Source: Brevundimonas halotolerans (GTDB lineage Bacteria; Pseudomonadota; Alphaproteobacteria; Caulobacterales; Caulobacteraceae). From it: a stretch of DNA of 64,000 bases. Position 1 is the stretch's first letter; each line of letters begins with the position of its first letter. The stretch is taken from contig NZ_QTTA01000010.1 in NCBI RefSeq assembly GCF_003730275.1, positions 372,001 through 436,000 of the forward strand, read 5' to 3'. Shown one piece after another: positions 36,156 to 47,184 of this stretch. Position numbers and translations under genes: made by a program. The notes below the pieces were generated by a model, which did no database searches, was not told the DNA's origin, and saw only the letters and a list, made by a program, of their open reading frames with translations.

Positions 36156-37130
36156 GTGAAAAGTCTTGTGATCCCCTTTGCGAAGCCTGAGCCGAGCGGT
36201 CGGACCGCCCTGGTCGGACTGGCCCTGTTGACGGCCCTCGTCGCCACGACGGCGCGCGCCGGGGACACCGATGCCCACACGGGCCGTCAGGAGTCGCGCT
36301 TCACGCGCCAGATCCAGGACGTGCTGCCGGTCCAGGACGGCACCTTCCAGATTTACCCGCAGGATCCGGACGTGGCCCGCGTGGTCTCGCTGGGCGGCAC
36401 CTGCCGACGCTGCGAACTGTCGGGACGGAACCTGTCCGGCGCCACCTTTACGGCCGCCACCTTCATCGACGCCACCCTGGTGGAAACGGACCTGCGCGGG
36501 TCCGAACTGGTCGGCTCGAACTTCTCGGGCGCAGACTTCACCCGGGCCGACCTGCGCGGCGCGACGCTGGTCGCCGCCAACTTTACCGGTGCGGATTTCA
36601 CCAATGCCCGGCTGGACGGGGTCGAGGGGTTGGGATCGGTCTTCGTGCGCGCCGACATGTCCGGGGCCAATCTGTCCGGTGCGGCGCTCGGCGGTGCCAA
36701 TATGAACGGCGCCATTCTGGTGCGGGCCAATCTGAACGGGGCCGAGTTGTTCGGCGTCACCCTGGCCAATGTGAATGCACGCGGCGCCGATTTCCGCAAT
36801 GCCGAGGTCACCGCCTCGAACCTTTCCAACGGCAATTTCGCCGGTGCGGACTTCCGCGGCGCGGAGCTGAACGGGGCCCGACTGACGGGCGGCTCGTTCT
36901 CGCGGGCCGATTTCACCGGCGCCTCTCTGGAGCGGGCCGACATTCGCGGCACCGACCTCAGCCTGTCGCGCGGCCTGACCCAGTCCCAGATCAGCGAGGC
37001 TTGTGCCGACTCCTCGACCCGCCTGCCTGGTGGTCTGACGGGCCGCAGCTGCCGCAACCTGTCGCGGGTTCAGCCCCCGGCCGCCCCCCGCCCGCCGGCA
37101 CCGCCCCGCGTGGTGGTCGCAGGGCGCTAA
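36156..37130 (+). CDS. Exported pentapeptide-repeat protein 2
   Basis: This 324-residue paralogue of the preceding protein has a signal peptide ending near ARA-GD (about residue 36), a unique segment of 45 residues, and a Cys pair (TCRRCELS). About 35 pentapeptide repeats follow (about 85-275), then LTQSQISEACADSSTRLPGG with two cysteines and a Pro-rich tail. The start is GTG with AGAAGG just upstream. The two genes lie 62 bases apart and are probably co-transcribed. The function is unknown; the beta-helix could bind envelope proteins or act as a spacer. Confidence 0.82.
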   Translation: MKSLVIPFAKPEPSGRTALVGLALLTALVATTARAGDTDAHTGRQESRFTRQIQDVLPVQDGTFQIYPQDPDVARVVSLGGTCRRCELSGRNLSGATFTAATFIDATLVETDLRGSELVGSNFSGADFTRADLRGATLVAANFTGADFTNARLDGVEGLGSVFVRADMSGANLSGAALGGANMNGAILVRANLNGAELFGVTLANVNARGADFRNAEVTASNLSNGNFAGADFRGAELNGARLTGGSFSRADFTGASLERADIRGTDLSLSRGLTQSQISEACADSSTRLPGGLTGRSCRNLSRVQPPAAPRPPAPPRVVVAGR

Positions 37131-37141
37131 ACGGCCTCACG

Positions 37142-37229
37142 CGTCATCCTCTGGCTTGACCAGAGGATCGGTCCGGGCATGTCGCCTATGAGCGTGACAC
37201 CGACCCTCGGATCAAGTCCGAGGGTGACG
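37142..37229. repeat. Intergenic palindromic repeat between convergent genes
   Basis: The ends CGTCATCCTC and GAGGGTGACG are inverted copies with few mismatches. Inside lie two hairpins, CCTCTGG-CTTGA-CCAGAGG and CCCTCGGA-TCAAG-TCCGAGGG. Elements of this form are frequent between genes in alphaproteobacteria. It occupies the gap between the pentapeptide gene and aspS and may act as a two-way terminator. Confidence 0.7.
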
Positions 37230-37236
37230 GGCGTTC

Positions 37237-39078
37237 TCAGACCTTGATCGGCAGGGCCGTGCGGATGTGGACGTCCTTGAGCTGACGCTCGGCCGCTTCC
37301 GTCGGCGCGTTCATCAACAGATCCTCGCCCTGCTGGTTCAGTGGGAAGGCGATGACCTCGCGAATGGCCGTCTGGTTGGCCAGCAGCATGACGATCCGGT
37401 CGATGCCGGGGGCCAGACCGCCGTGCGGCGGCGCGCCATAGCGGAAGGCGTTCAGCATGCCGCCGAACTGGTCCTCGACCACCGAGGCGTCATAGCCGGC
37501 GATCTCGAAGGCCTTCAGCATGATCTCGGCCTTGTGGTTCCGGATGGCGCCCGAGCACAGCTCATAGCCGTTGCAGACGATGTCGTACTGATAGGCACGG
37601 ATGGTCAGGGGATCCTGGGTCTCCAGCGCCTCCAGCCCGCCTTGGGGCATCGAGAAGGGGTTGTGGCTGAAGTCGACCTTCTTCTCTTCCTCGGACCATT
37701 CGAACATCGGGAAGTCGACGATCCAGCAGAATTTGAACTGCGCCTCGTCGATCAGCTTCAGCTCGGACGCCACGCGCGTGCGGGCCAGACCGGCGAATTT
37801 GGCGAAGGTGGCGGGCAGGCCGGCGGCGAAGAAGGCGGCGTCGCCCTTGCCCAGACCCAGCGCGGTCATCAGGGCCTCGGTCGGCTCCTGACCCAGATTC
37901 TTGGCGATCGGCCCGCCCCAGGCCTGCTGGTCGTCGGACCAGAAGATGTAGCCGAGGCCGGGCTGGCCCTCGCCCTGAGCCCAGCTGTTCATGCGGTCGC
38001 AGAAGGCGCGCGAGCCGCCGGTCGGGGCCGGGATGGCCCAGACGGCGTTCTTCTGGTCGGCACCGAGGATCTTGTTGAACAGGCCAAAGCCGCCGTCGCG
38101 GAAGTGGTCCGACACGTCCTGCATCTTGATCGGGTTGCGGGTGTCCGGCTTGTCGGTGCCGTACCACTTCATCGACTGTTCGTAGGTCAGGCGCTCGAAG
38201 CCCTTGTGCTCCAGCGTCTGGCCAAAGTCGTTGGTGAAGGTCTGGGGCTGGTCGATCGGAGACACCGGCTTGCCGTCGGCGAACTCCTCGAACACGCCAT
38301 GCATGACCGGTTCGATGGCCGCAAAAACATCCTCTTGCGTGACGAAGCTCATCTCGACGTCCAGCTGATAGAATTCCAGCGAGCGGTCGGCGCGCAGGTC
38401 TTCATCGCGGAAACACGGCGCGATCTGGAAATAACGGTCGAAGCCCGAGACCATCAGCAGCTGTTTGAACTGCTGCGGGGCCTGCGGCAGGGCGTAGAAT
38501 TTGCCGGGATGCAGGCGCGACGGCACGAGGAAGTCGCGCGCACCTTCGGGGCTGGAGGCCGTCAGGATCGGGGTCTGGTACTCAAGGAAGCCCTGATCGA
38601 CCATCCGGCGGCGGATCGAGCTGATCACCTTCGAGCGCAGGACGATATTCTTGTGCAGGGTCTCGCGGCGCAGATCGAGGTAGCGGTGCTTCAGGCGCAG
38701 CTCCTCCGGATATTCCGGCTCGCCAAACACCGGCAGGGGCAGTTCGGCGGCTTCCGACAGGACCTCGACGGCCTTGACCTGGATCTCGATCTCGCCGGTC
38801 GGCAGGTTGGCATTCTTCGTTTCGGCCGAGCGGGCCACGACCTCGCCGTCCACGCGGATGACGCTTTCGGCCCGCAGGCGCTCGACCGCCTCAAAGCCCG
38901 GCGTCTCGGGGTGCAGCACCAGCTGGGTCAGGCCGTAGTGGTCCCGCAGGTCGATGAACAGCAGGCCGCCGTGGTCGCGCTTGCGGTGGACCCAGCCCGA
39001 CAGACGGACCGTCTTGCCGGCATCGTCACCCCGAAGGGCGCCGCAGGTGTGGGTACGATAAAGATGCGTCTCGGCCAT
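37237..39078 (-). CDS. aspS: Aspartyl-tRNA synthetase (bacterial type, long form)
   Basis: This class II synthetase (613 residues) charges tRNA-Asp, and in many alphaproteobacteria also tRNA-Asn. An N-terminal OB fold (about 1-105, [15 protein letters not shown]) is followed by the catalytic core with RYLDLRRE (motif 1 region), [10 protein letters not shown] (motif 2) and [13 protein letters not shown] (motif 3), plus the bacterial GAD insertion domain (about 300-420). The ATG giving MAETHLYR is the family start; the longer frame runs over unrelated sequence. A small exported-protein gene is divergent. Confidence 0.96.
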   Translation of the reverse strand: MAETHLYRTHTCGALRGDDAGKTVRLSGWVHRKRDHGGLLFIDLRDHYGLTQLVLHPETPGFEAVERLRAESVIRVDGEVVARSAETKNANLPTGEIEIQVKAVEVLSEAAELPLPVFGEPEYPEELRLKHRYLDLRRETLHKNIVLRSKVISSIRRRMVDQGFLEYQTPILTASSPEGARDFLVPSRLHPGKFYALPQAPQQFKQLLMVSGFDRYFQIAPCFRDEDLRADRSLEFYQLDVEMSFVTQEDVFAAIEPVMHGVFEEFADGKPVSPIDQPQTFTNDFGQTLEHKGFERLTYEQSMKWYGTDKPDTRNPIKMQDVSDHFRDGGFGLFNKILGADQKNAVWAIPAPTGGSRAFCDRMNSWAQGEGQPGLGYIFWSDDQQAWGGPIAKNLGQEPTEALMTALGLGKGDAAFFAAGLPATFAKFAGLARTRVASELKLIDEAQFKFCWIVDFPMFEWSEEEKKVDFSHNPFSMPQGGLEALETQDPLTIRAYQYDIVCNGYELCSGAIRNHKAEIMLKAFEIAGYDASVVEDQFGGMLNAFRYGAPPHGGLAPGIDRIVMLLANQTAIREVIAFPLNQQGEDLLMNAPTEAAERQLKDVHIRTALPIKV

Positions 39079-39231
39079 GGGTCTGGATCGGTCGTCAAAG
39101 GGGGAGAATTCGGGAGGGCGGAAGGGCGCATTATCGCCGCTGAAAGTCAAGCGTGCGGGCGCTCCGCCGTGCGGCACGCCGCCCCTCTCAGGGGGCTTTT
39201 CGCGGACGTTACAATGTAGCATAGGGGAGAC

Positions 39232-39624
39232 GTGACACGCGAACCGACCGATGAGATCAGCCTGACGCGGGCGCTGGCCATTCTGGCCGCGACCTTCGCC
39301 ATCGTGTTCGCCACCCTGCTGCCGTCCGCCGTCGCCGCTTCGACCGCCACCGACACTCCGGTCCAGCTGTGCTCGGGCCAGATCGTCCGCGTTATGCTGG
39401 ACGCCGATGGCCACCCGGTGCCAGCGGAAGATGACGACCGCGCCACCCTGACCTGCGCCATGGCCCTGCTGTCGGGCCTGCAGGCGGTCGATGTGCCGCC
39501 GGTCACCCTCGCGGCACCGCCGGTCGAGCCCCGCGCCACCGCTCCCGCGCCCCTGCCGGAGACCGCCCGGCCGGCCTTCCGCCATTCGCCCAAGCCGCCC
39601 GCGACCGCCCCACCGCAAGCCTGA
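39232..39624 (+). CDS. Small exported protein, DUF2946-like, ahead of PepSY gene
   Basis: This is a 130-residue protein with a hydrophobic signal segment (about 12-36), a short mature part with two cysteines (QLCSGQIV and TLTCAMAL) around 47 and 74, and a Pro/Ala-rich tail. The layout resembles DUF2946 proteins, which occur near metal-uptake genes, but the match is loose. The start is GTG with GGGGAGA eight bases upstream. It is followed after 71 bases by the PepSY membrane protein, suggesting a role in metal or heme handling. Confidence 0.6.
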   Translation: MTREPTDEISLTRALAILAATFAIVFATLLPSAVAASTATDTPVQLCSGQIVRVMLDADGHPVPAEDDDRATLTCAMALLSGLQAVDVPPVTLAAPPVEPRATAPAPLPETARPAFRHSPKPPATAPPQA

Positions 39625-39695
39625 TCAGACCTCCTCATCGTCCGCACGACGCCGTTGCGTGTGTGTTCCCTGTCTGATTCCAGGATCCTGCTTTT

Positions 39696-41009
39696 ATGAA
39701 TTCCCCCATTGTTTCCGACGCCTTCCGCGCTGTCTGGCGCTGGCATTTCTATGCCGGACTGTTTGTCCTGCCGTTCCTGATGCTGATGGCCCTGACCGGC
39801 GGCCTCTATCTCTACAAGGCCGAGATCGAGGGCGTCGCATACCGCTCGCTGGCCACCGTCGAGGTCCGCGAGGCCCGCACCTCGCCCGATCAATGGCGAC
39901 AGGCCGCTGAACAGGCGGTCGGCGGCACGGCTGCGGCCGTCGTGGTCCCGGACCGCCCGGACCGCGCCGTACAGGTTCGCGTCCGCACGGATCAGGGCGA
40001 GCGCACGGCCTTCGTCGATCCGTATACCGGTCAGGTCACCGGCACGGTCGGCGGACAGGGCGTGATGGAGATCGTCAAAAAGCTGCACAGCCTCGAACTG
40101 TTCGGCAAGCCCTTCAATATTCTGGTCGAGATCGTCGCCGGCTGGGCCATCATCCTGTTCGCCACCGGCCTGTTCCTGTGGTGGCCGCGCAAGGGCCGCG
40201 ACGTCGCCGTCGCCCTGCCCCGCCCCGGCGATCCGGCCCGGCGGCCCTTCTGGCGGAATGCCCATGCGGTGACCGGCCTCTATGCCGGCGGCATCATCCT
40301 GTTCCTCGCCCTGACCGGCATGCCCTGGTCGGCGGTCTGGGGCGACAAATTCCTCAATGTGATGCGCGAGAGCGGTCTGGGGCGGCCCCCCGCTCCGGCC
40401 GCCGCCAGCGCCTGGAGCCACGGCAAGGGTCACAACGCCCCATCCGGCACCGGTTGGACAATGGAGCACGCGGTCCTGCACGCGCCCTCCGAAGGCCCCG
40501 GCATCCTGTCGCGGGTGATCGCCACCGCCGAGGCCGAGGGCATGGGCCAGCCCTATACGGTGTCGATCCCGGAGGACCCGTCGCTGGCCTTCTCCATCGC
40601 GCGCCTGACCCGAAAGGCCGAGGACGCCCGCAGCCTCTATGTCGACGGCATGACCGGGCAGGTGGTGGGTGACCTGCGCTGGGAACAGTTCGGCGGCGGC
40701 GCCAAGGCGTTTGAGTGGGGCATCGCCGTTCACCAGGGCATGCAGTACGGCGAGATCAACCGGCTGCTGATGCTGTTCGGCTGTATCGGCATCTGGGTGC
40801 TGGGGATCAGCGGCGGGCTGATGGCGTGGAAGCGGCGGCCGAGAGGTGCTGGCCTGACCGCTCCGCCCCGGCCGACCGACCCCCGGGCCCGCGCGGCCGT
40901 GCTGGGGATTGTCGTGCCGCTGGGGGTGATCTTCCCGCTCACCGGCCTGTCGCTGCTGGCGGCACTCGGCCTTGAGGCGGCCTGGCGACGGGTCAGACGG
41001 CGACGCTGA
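39696..41009 (+). CDS. PepSY-associated transmembrane protein (PepSY_TM family)
   Basis: This is a 437-residue inner-membrane protein with four main membrane segments (about 15-40, 145-170, 195-220, 355-380). A PepSY-like periplasmic domain lies after the first segment, with DPYTGQVTG and YVDGMTGQVVGDLRWEQ repeats. The RWHFYAGLFVLPF start and conserved histidines (HAVTGLY, KLHSLELFG, AVHQGMQYGEINRLLM) are those of iron-regulated membrane reductases that use siderophore or ferric substrates. No Fur box is apparent upstream. The substrate is not known. Confidence 0.88.
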   Translation: MNSPIVSDAFRAVWRWHFYAGLFVLPFLMLMALTGGLYLYKAEIEGVAYRSLATVEVREARTSPDQWRQAAEQAVGGTAAAVVVPDRPDRAVQVRVRTDQGERTAFVDPYTGQVTGTVGGQGVMEIVKKLHSLELFGKPFNILVEIVAGWAIILFATGLFLWWPRKGRDVAVALPRPGDPARRPFWRNAHAVTGLYAGGIILFLALTGMPWSAVWGDKFLNVMRESGLGRPPAPAAASAWSHGKGHNAPSGTGWTMEHAVLHAPSEGPGILSRVIATAEAEGMGQPYTVSIPEDPSLAFSIARLTRKAEDARSLYVDGMTGQVVGDLRWEQFGGGAKAFEWGIAVHQGMQYGEINRLLMLFGCIGIWVLGISGGLMAWKRRPRGAGLTAPPRPTDPRARAAVLGIVVPLGVIFPLTGLSLLAALGLEAAWRRVRRRR

Positions 41010-41097
41010 ACCGGTTCATCCACAGGCGGGCGCGCTTGTCCCCCCTGACCACAGGCGGCCTTGATCGCTTTGGGCCGGGTTCTGATATGTCAGCGGC

Positions 41098-41778
41098 ATG
41101 ACAGCCTCCCCGGACAGGCCCGGACAGATGCGACTGCCCCTCCGGCGCGGCCTGAGCGGGCGCGAGGAGGCGTTTGTCGTCTCGGCGTCGAACGCGGCGG
41201 CCCATGAGGCGTTGCAGGGCTGGCCCACGGCACTGGGCGGGGCTGCGGCCCTTTTTGGCCCCGCAGGATCAGGCAAGAGCCATCTGGCGCGCCTGTGGGC
41301 CGAGCGTGTCGGCGCCCTGCCCTTTCACGGCATGGAGGTGGCACTGGCGGACCCGCTGGAGCTGGAGAGTCGCCCCCTGCTGCTGGATGCCGCCCAAACC
41401 GTCGATGACGAGACCCTGTTCCACCTGCTGAACCTGGCCCAGGCGCCGGGAGGATCTCTGCTGCTGGTCTCCCGCGACCCGCCCGGATCGTGGCCGGTGG
41501 AGCTGCCCGATCTGAAGTCGCGCCTGAATGGCCTTTTGGTTCTCGGCATCCAGCCGCCGGACGATGCCGTGCTCGCGGCCATGTTCCGGGCCCGTTTTGC
41601 CGAACGCAGTCTGCAGCCGGCCGACGATGTGATCGACTATCTGATCCGGCGCGTGGACCGGTCGGCCGACAGCGTCGAGCGGATCGTCGACCTGCTGGAT
41701 CAGGCCCACGCCCCGGTCACCCGGGTTCTGGCGCGCAAGGTTCTGGACGAAAGCGGCGACCTGTTCGCCCCGGAGTGA
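41098..41778 (+). CDS. hdaA: DnaA regulatory inactivator homologue HdaA
   Basis: HdaA (226 residues) is an AAA+ protein that, with the DNA clamp, triggers hydrolysis of ATP on DnaA so that replication starts only once. The clamp-binding hexapeptide QMRLPL is at 10-15, and Walker A GPAGSGKS is at 54-61. A degenerate Walker B LLLDAAQ and the sensor regions follow. The arginine-finger type R is within FAERSL-SVERIV. The order hdaA-ppk1-ppx is found in Caulobacterales. It starts 88 bases after the PepSY gene. Confidence 0.92.
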   Translation: MTASPDRPGQMRLPLRRGLSGREEAFVVSASNAAAHEALQGWPTALGGAAALFGPAGSGKSHLARLWAERVGALPFHGMEVALADPLELESRPLLLDAAQTVDDETLFHLLNLAQAPGGSLLLVSRDPPGSWPVELPDLKSRLNGLLVLGIQPPDDAVLAAMFRARFAERSLQPADDVIDYLIRRVDRSADSVERIVDLLDQAHAPVTRVLARKVLDESGDLFAPE

Positions 41779-41822
41779 GATCGAAGGTTGCGGCTGTCAT
41801 TCGCACGGGCCAGAACCACATC

Positions 41823-44057
41823 ATGACGGAAACGCCTTCCCCCGAACTGTCCTCCATCACCGATCAGGCCGTCGGCGAGGTCGTGCCCTCGTCGCGCGCG
41901 CCCCAGCTCAAACTGTCGGAATCGCTGATGGCCTCGCCCGAGCGGTTCATCAATCGCGAACTGTCGTGGCTGGCCTTCAACGGCCGGGTCATGGAAGAGG
42001 CGTCGAACCCGGCCCATCCGCTGCTGGAACGCCTGCGCTTTCTGTCGATCTCGGCCAATAATCTGGATGAGTTCTTCATGACCCGCGTCGCCGGTCTGAA
42101 GGGTCAGGTGCGCGAGCGGGTGCGGGTGCTGTCGGCCGACGGCCTGACGCCCGCCCAGGCGCTGGAGCGGGTCAATGAAGCCGCCGGCGAGCTGATGGCC
42201 CACCAGCAGAAGCGCTGGCGCAAGCTGAAGGTCGAATTGGCACAAGCGGGCATCGAGGTGATCGACGCCAGCCGCGCCACGAAGACCGAGCGCGAGCGGC
42301 TGGAGCCCGAATTCCTGAACCAGCTCTTCGCCATCCTGACGCCGATGGCCATCGATCCGGCCCACCCCTTTCCCTTCCTGCCGAACCTCGGCTTTTCGCT
42401 GGCGCTGAAGCTGAGGCGGCGGAGAGACAACCGGATTCTGTATGCGCTGGTCCCGGTCCCGACCCAGGTCAAACGCTTCTGGCCGCTGGCTACCGACGGC
42501 CGTTCGACCAAGGGCCGCACCCGCTATGTGACGCTGGAGAGCCTGCTGATGCTCTTCATCGACCACCTGTTCCCCGGCTGCGACGTGCTGGAGCGCGGCA
42601 CCTTCCGCCTGATCCGCGATTCCGACATCGAGATTGAGGAAGAGGCCGAAGATCTGGTCATGGAGTTCGAGGAGGCGCTGAAGCAGCGGCGCATGGGCTC
42701 GGTGGTGCGGATCAAGATCGAGGCGTCCATGCCGGACGATCTGCGCGACTTCATCACCCGCGAACTGCACGCCCAGCCGCAGGACGTGGTGATGGTCGAC
42801 GGCATGCTGGGCCTGGCCCAGGTCTCCGACCTGATCCCGGGCGGGCATCCCGACCTTAAATTCCCCGGCTATGAGCCACGCTATCCCGAGCGGGTGCGCG
42901 ACCACGGGGGCGATGTCTTTGCGGCGATCCGCGAGAAGGACATGCTGATCCACCACCCGTTCGAGAGCTTCGATGTGGTGGTGCAGTTCCTGCGTCAGGC
43001 GGCACGCGACCCCAACGTCATCGCCATCAAACAGACGCTCTACCGCACCTCGCGCGACAGTCCCGTCGTCGCGGCCCTGATCGAGGCCGCCGAGAACGGC
43101 AAGAACGTCACCGCCGTTGTCGAGATCAAGGCGCGCTTTGACGAAGAGGCCAACCTGCGCTGGGCCCGGGCCATGGAGCGGGCCGGCGTGCACGTCGTGT
43201 TCGGCTTCGTCGAGTACAAGACCCACTCGAAGCTCAGTGTGGTGGTTCGCCGCGAGGGCGACACCCTGCGCTCCTACTGCCACGTGGGCACCGGCAACTA
43301 TCACCCGGTGACGGCGCGCATCTATACCGACCTGTCGCTGTTCTCCTGCCAGCCGGCCCTGACGCGCGATGCCAACCGGGTGTTCAACTACATCACCGGA
43401 TACGCCCAGCCCGACGACATGGAAGAGATGGTCGTCTCTCCGCTCAATATGAAGTCGACCCTGATCGCCCTGATCGAAAAGGAGATATCGGCGGCGGCAC
43501 GCGGCAAGCCCGCAGCTATCTGGGCCAAGATGAACTCGCTGGTCGATCCCGACATCATCGACGCCCTGTACCGGGCCAGCCAGTCGGGCGTGCGCATCGA
43601 TCTGGTGATCCGGGGCATCTGCTGCCTGCGACCGGGCGTGAAGGGCCTGTCCCAGAACATCCGCGTCAAATCGATCGTCGGCCGGTTCCTCGAGCACAGC
43701 CGCATCGTCGCCTTCGCCAACGGGCGCGACCTGCCCAATGACCGGGCCAAGGTCTATATCTCCTCGGCCGACTGGATGAATCGCAATCTGGACCGCCGGG
43801 TCGAGGTCATGGCCCCGGTGCTGAACGCCACCGTCCACGATCAGGTTCTGGACCAGATCATGGTCGCCAACCTCAAGGATGATGCCCAGAGCTGGGAGCT
43901 GGATTCGGACGGCAACTACCGTCGGCTCAAGCCCGCCGATCCCGAGCGGCCCTTCTCGGCCCACCGCTATTTCATGACCAATCCCAGCCTGTCGGGACGC
44001 GGCAGCAAGGTGAAGACCCTGCCGGCCGCGCTGCGCTACGATCGTCCGGATGCCTGA
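41823..44057 (+). CDS. ppk1: Polyphosphate kinase 1
   Basis: PPK1 (744 residues) makes long-chain polyphosphate from ATP. The N domain starts at [15 protein letters not shown] (about 41-55), and [13 protein letters not shown] follows. The catalytic histidine is H468 in [10 protein letters not shown], and [15 protein letters not shown] and [13 protein letters not shown] are conserved. The true start is MTETPSPE; the frame is open upstream across hdaA but has no family sequence. It overlaps ppx by 8 bases. Polyphosphate acts in starvation and cell-cycle delay. Confidence 0.95.
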   Translation: MTETPSPELSSITDQAVGEVVPSSRAPQLKLSESLMASPERFINRELSWLAFNGRVMEEASNPAHPLLERLRFLSISANNLDEFFMTRVAGLKGQVRERVRVLSADGLTPAQALERVNEAAGELMAHQQKRWRKLKVELAQAGIEVIDASRATKTERERLEPEFLNQLFAILTPMAIDPAHPFPFLPNLGFSLALKLRRRRDNRILYALVPVPTQVKRFWPLATDGRSTKGRTRYVTLESLLMLFIDHLFPGCDVLERGTFRLIRDSDIEIEEEAEDLVMEFEEALKQRRMGSVVRIKIEASMPDDLRDFITRELHAQPQDVVMVDGMLGLAQVSDLIPGGHPDLKFPGYEPRYPERVRDHGGDVFAAIREKDMLIHHPFESFDVVVQFLRQAARDPNVIAIKQTLYRTSRDSPVVAALIEAAENGKNVTAVVEIKARFDEEANLRWARAMERAGVHVVFGFVEYKTHSKLSVVVRREGDTLRSYCHVGTGNYHPVTARIYTDLSLFSCQPALTRDANRVFNYITGYAQPDDMEEMVVSPLNMKSTLIALIEKEISAAARGKPAAIWAKMNSLVDPDIIDALYRASQSGVRIDLVIRGICCLRPGVKGLSQNIRVKSIVGRFLEHSRIVAFANGRDLPNDRAKVYISSADWMNRNLDRRVEVMAPVLNATVHDQVLDQIMVANLKDDAQSWELDSDGNYRRLKPADPERPFSAHRYFMTNPSLSGRGSKVKTLPAALRYDRPDA

Positions 44058-45549
44058 GCCCTTACCGGCCACGGCCATGGCGTCCGCCGATGCGGCGGTG
44101 ATCGACATCGGCTCCAACTCGGTCCGTCTGGTGCTGTACCGGCTGGAAGGCCGCGCCATCTGGACCGTGTTTAACGAAAAGGTGCTGGCGGGTCTGGGCC
44201 GCGACCTCCCGCAGACCGGTCGCCTGTCGGAAGAGGGCGTGGCCATGGCCCTGCCGGCGCTTCGGCGGTTCGCCGCCGTGATCGAGGGGGTGCGCCCCCA
44301 GCATGTTTTCATTGCCGCCACCGCCGCCGTGCGTGAGGCCGAGGATGGCGTCACCTTCTGTGAGCGGGTGGCGGCCGAGACCGGCTTTCACGTTCGCGTC
44401 CTGTCGGGCGAGGATGAGGCCCGCTATGCCGCCCGGGGCGTTCTGGCCGGCCATCCGACCGCCGAGGGCGTCGCCGCCGACATGGGCGGCGCCAGTCTGG
44501 AGCTGATCCGGCTCGGCAAGGGCGAGGTCGGCCAGGGCATCACCCTGCCGCTTGGCCCTTTCTCGCTCGCGGACGACAGCGAGTTCGACGCCAAAAAGCT
44601 GCGCGCCAGGATCGACAAGCGCCTGAAGGGCAAGACCGCGGACTTCGAGACCCCGACCCTGCACGCGGTCGGCGGCGCCTGGCGCAGCATCGCCCAGCTG
44701 CACATGGCCATGTCCGACTATCCGCTGCAGATCGTCCATCAATACGCCATGACCGCCGACGATGCCCACGAGGTGGCGCGGTTCGTGTCGCGCCAGTCGC
44801 GGACCTCGCTGGACCGGACGCCGGGGGTGTCGCGCCGGCGGGCCGAGACCCTGCCCTATGCCGCCCTGGTGCTCGAGGCCCTGATCGAAAAGCTGGCACT
44901 CAAGACCGTCGAGTTTTCGGCCTGGGGTCTGCGCGAAGGCTTGCTGCAGGAAGCGCTCTCCGCCGAACATCTGGCCAGCGACCCGCTGATCGCCGGCTGC
45001 ACCACATGGGGCGCGCGTCAGGGGATCTCGCCCCTGCTGCCGGGCGCCGTTCAGGCGTGGATCGACCCGGTCCTGCCGGCCCTGCCCGAAACCTTTGGGC
45101 GCGAGCGCGACCGCACCCTGACCACCGCCGCCTGTCACCTGTGCGATCTCGGCGCGCGCCTGCATCCGGACCACCGGGTCGAACTGGTGTTCGAGCAGGT
45201 GCTGCGCGCACCGGTCCCGGGCCAGACCCACGCCGAGCGGGCCTTCCTCGCCTGCGCGCTGAATGCCCGCTATGGCGGACCCTCCGCTACGCCCCAGCCC
45301 GACGTCATCAACCGCCTGCTGGATGAGGAGGGCCGCCGCCACGCCAGGGCCCTGGGCCAGGCGATCCGGCTGGCCTGTGACCTGTCCGGCCGCGCGCCCC
45401 AGCTGCTGGCCGGTGCGCGCCTCGCGATCGATGACGGCACCCTGACGCTGACGCCTGCAGATGGCTACGCCGACATGCTGCTGGGCGAACAGACGCGCAG
45501 GCGTCTGAAATCCCTTGCCGATACGCTCGACCTTGTCTGCGGCGACTGA
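44050..45549 (+). CDS. ppx: Exopolyphosphatase / Ppx-GppA phosphatase
   Basis: This is a 499-residue ASKHA-fold phosphatase that removes phosphate from polyphosphate ends or from pppGpp. [14 protein letters not shown] (about 17-30) and [15 protein letters not shown] (about 145-160) are the two phosphate loops. The C-terminal helical HD-like half is present but degenerate. Directly behind ppk1 with an 8-base overlap, it closes a make-and-break pair. The choice between Ppx and GppA activity cannot be read from sequence. Confidence 0.92.
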   Translation: MPEPLPATAMASADAAVIDIGSNSVRLVLYRLEGRAIWTVFNEKVLAGLGRDLPQTGRLSEEGVAMALPALRRFAAVIEGVRPQHVFIAATAAVREAEDGVTFCERVAAETGFHVRVLSGEDEARYAARGVLAGHPTAEGVAADMGGASLELIRLGKGEVGQGITLPLGPFSLADDSEFDAKKLRARIDKRLKGKTADFETPTLHAVGGAWRSIAQLHMAMSDYPLQIVHQYAMTADDAHEVARFVSRQSRTSLDRTPGVSRRRAETLPYAALVLEALIEKLALKTVEFSAWGLREGLLQEALSAEHLASDPLIAGCTTWGARQGISPLLPGAVQAWIDPVLPALPETFGRERDRTLTTAACHLCDLGARLHPDHRVELVFEQVLRAPVPGQTHAERAFLACALNARYGGPSATPQPDVINRLLDEEGRRHARALGQAIRLACDLSGRAPQLLAGARLAIDDGTLTLTPADGYADMLLGEQTRRRLKSLADTLDLVCGD

Positions 45550-45587
45550 GCCGGGCACGGTCCGGACCGGAACAGGGAGGGACACCC

Positions 45588-45956
45588 ATGGCAGTCACCG
45601 GCATCGGCGGCTTCTTCTTCAGATCAGATAACCCCGAGGGTCTGGCCGAATGGTATCTGACGCATCTGGGCGTCGGCGCCCCGCCGGGGGTCTTCATCTG
45701 GAACCAGCAGGCCGGACCCACGGTCTTTGCGCCGTTCAAGGCCGACAGCGACTATTTCGCCGCCGACAAACGCTGGATGCTGAACCTGCGCGTCGATGAT
45801 CTGGACGGCCTGATCGCCTCGCTGAAGGCCGCGGGCATCGACGTCCTGACCAAGGCCGAGTGGGACGCACCAGAGGTCGGTCGCTTTGCCCGCATCCACG
45901 ATCCCGAGGGCAATCCCATCGAGCTGTGGGAGCCCGCAGCGGCGCCCCCCGCCTAG
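45588..45956 (+). CDS. VOC (glyoxalase/bleomycin-resistance fold) protein
   Basis: This 122-residue protein has the two beta-alpha-beta-beta-beta units of the VOC superfamily. The first opens with ITGIGGFFFRSDNPEGLAEWY and the second carries RVDDLDGLIASLKAAGI and the end FARIHDPEGNPIELWEP, where the glutamate before LWEP is a common metal ligand. It may be a dioxygenase, a glyoxalase-like enzyme or a drug-binding protein; the substrate is not evident. AGGGAGG lies upstream of the ATG. It overlaps rnd by 4 bases tail to tail. Confidence 0.85.
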   Translation: MAVTGIGGFFFRSDNPEGLAEWYLTHLGVGAPPGVFIWNQQAGPTVFAPFKADSDYFAADKRWMLNLRVDDLDGLIASLKAAGIDVLTKAEWDAPEVGRFARIHDPEGNPIELWEPAAAPPA

Positions 45957-47104
45957 CCCTCGATCTCGACCACCTCGACGCGCGAGCCGTTCAGCACCAG
46001 CGCCAGTTCGCCGCGCTTCAGCTTCAGCGCATCCTCGCCGAACATCTCGCGCCTCCAGCCCCTCAGGGCGTCGACCGGGGCGTCGTCGTCCAGCGCGATC
46101 TTCTCGAGATCCGCGACATTGGCGATCATCTTGGTCGCCACGCCGGCATTGTCGCTCTTGGCCTTCAGCAGCACCTTTAACAGCTCGACCACCGACGGCG
46201 CTGCCGCCGGGCGATGCCCCGGGCGCTCGATATCCGGCGCATGGGCCTCAGGGTCGGCCAGCACGGTCTTCAGCTCGGCGATCAGGCTCTCGCCCAGCCG
46301 CGAGGCCCCGAATCCTTTGGACACCGACCGCAGGCGGTTGAAGGCGTCCGGATCGGTCGGCGCCTGGGTGGCGATTTCGTCGATCGCCTCATCCTTGATG
46401 ATTCGCCCGCGCGGCTGGTCGCGCTCCTGCGCCATGCGCTCGCGCCAGACGGCGGTGGCCACAAATGCCGCCAGATATTTGGCGGAATACTTCTTGGGCT
46501 TCAGGCGCTTCCAGGCGTTTTCGGGTGTGGTGTCGTAGAGCTGCGGATCGGTCAGGGCGCTCATTTCCTGCAGCACCCAGTCCAGCCGCCCGGCCTTGGC
46601 CAGCTGCTCGCGCAGCCGCGGATAGAGCGCGGCCAGATGCGTCACGTCGCCCAGCGCATAGGTCAGCTGCGCCTCCGACAGCGGCCGCCGGGCCCAGTCG
46701 GTGAAGCGGCTGCCCTTGTCCAATTCCTTTTTCAGCATCTGGCGGACCAGCGCCTCATAGGACACCTGATCACCAAAGCCCGCCGCCATCGCTGCCACCT
46801 GGGTGTCGAACATCGGCAGGGGCATGGCGCCCAGCCGCACAAAGATTTCAATGTCCTGCCGCGCCGCATGGAAGACCTTGATGATCTTCGGATCCCGCAG
46901 CAGGTCGAGGAAGGGCTCCATGTCCAGCCCCTCGGCCATCGGGTCGATGATCCCCGATACGTCCGCCGACGCCGCCTGGATCAGGCACAGCCGGGGCCAA
47001 TAGGTGGTCTCGCGCATGAACTCGGTGTCCACGGCGATGAACGGCGCCTTCGCCAGTTCCGCACAGAAGTCGACAAGGGCTGGATTGGTGGTGATCGGGG
47101 TCAT
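45953..47104 (-). CDS. rnd: Ribonuclease D
   Basis: RNase D (383 residues) is a 3'-to-5' exonuclease that trims tRNA precursors and other small RNAs. The DEDD residues are visible: D26 and E28 in AVDTEFM, an aspartate in [10 protein letters not shown], and the late aspartate of [14 protein letters not shown] with its tyrosine. An HRDC domain (about 210-290, [13 protein letters not shown]) follows. Length and order agree with alphaproteobacterial family members. The gene is divergent from purM. Confidence 0.94.
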   Translation of the reverse strand: MTPITTNPALVDFCAELAKAPFIAVDTEFMRETTYWPRLCLIQAASADVSGIIDPMAEGLDMEPFLDLLRDPKIIKVFHAARQDIEIFVRLGAMPLPMFDTQVAAMAAGFGDQVSYEALVRQMLKKELDKGSRFTDWARRPLSEAQLTYALGDVTHLAALYPRLREQLAKAGRLDWVLQEMSALTDPQLYDTTPENAWKRLKPKKYSAKYLAAFVATAVWRERMAQERDQPRGRIIKDEAIDEIATQAPTDPDAFNRLRSVSKGFGASRLGESLIAELKTVLADPEAHAPDIERPGHRPAAAPSVVELLKVLLKAKSDNAGVATKMIANVADLEKIALDDDAPVDALRGWRREMFGEDALKLKRGELALVLNGSRVEVVEIEG

Positions 47105-47184
47105 TTGAATGCTATAGCCCCGGCGTGCGCCCTCATGGCAAGAGGGGCGCCGGAATTCCGTCCACTGATTCAGGTTCGTGTTCG

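Noticed and set aside
37267-39219. Long open frame opposite aspS, and similar long frames opposite rhlE (436-1869), sufB (9445-11544), rne (24533-26272), ppk1 (41700-44354) and the PpiD-like gene (58961-60871)
   Set aside because: High-GC genes leave the antisense frames open. These translations are rich in Arg, Gly, His and Gln with no conserved motifs, while the opposite strand encodes complete known proteins.
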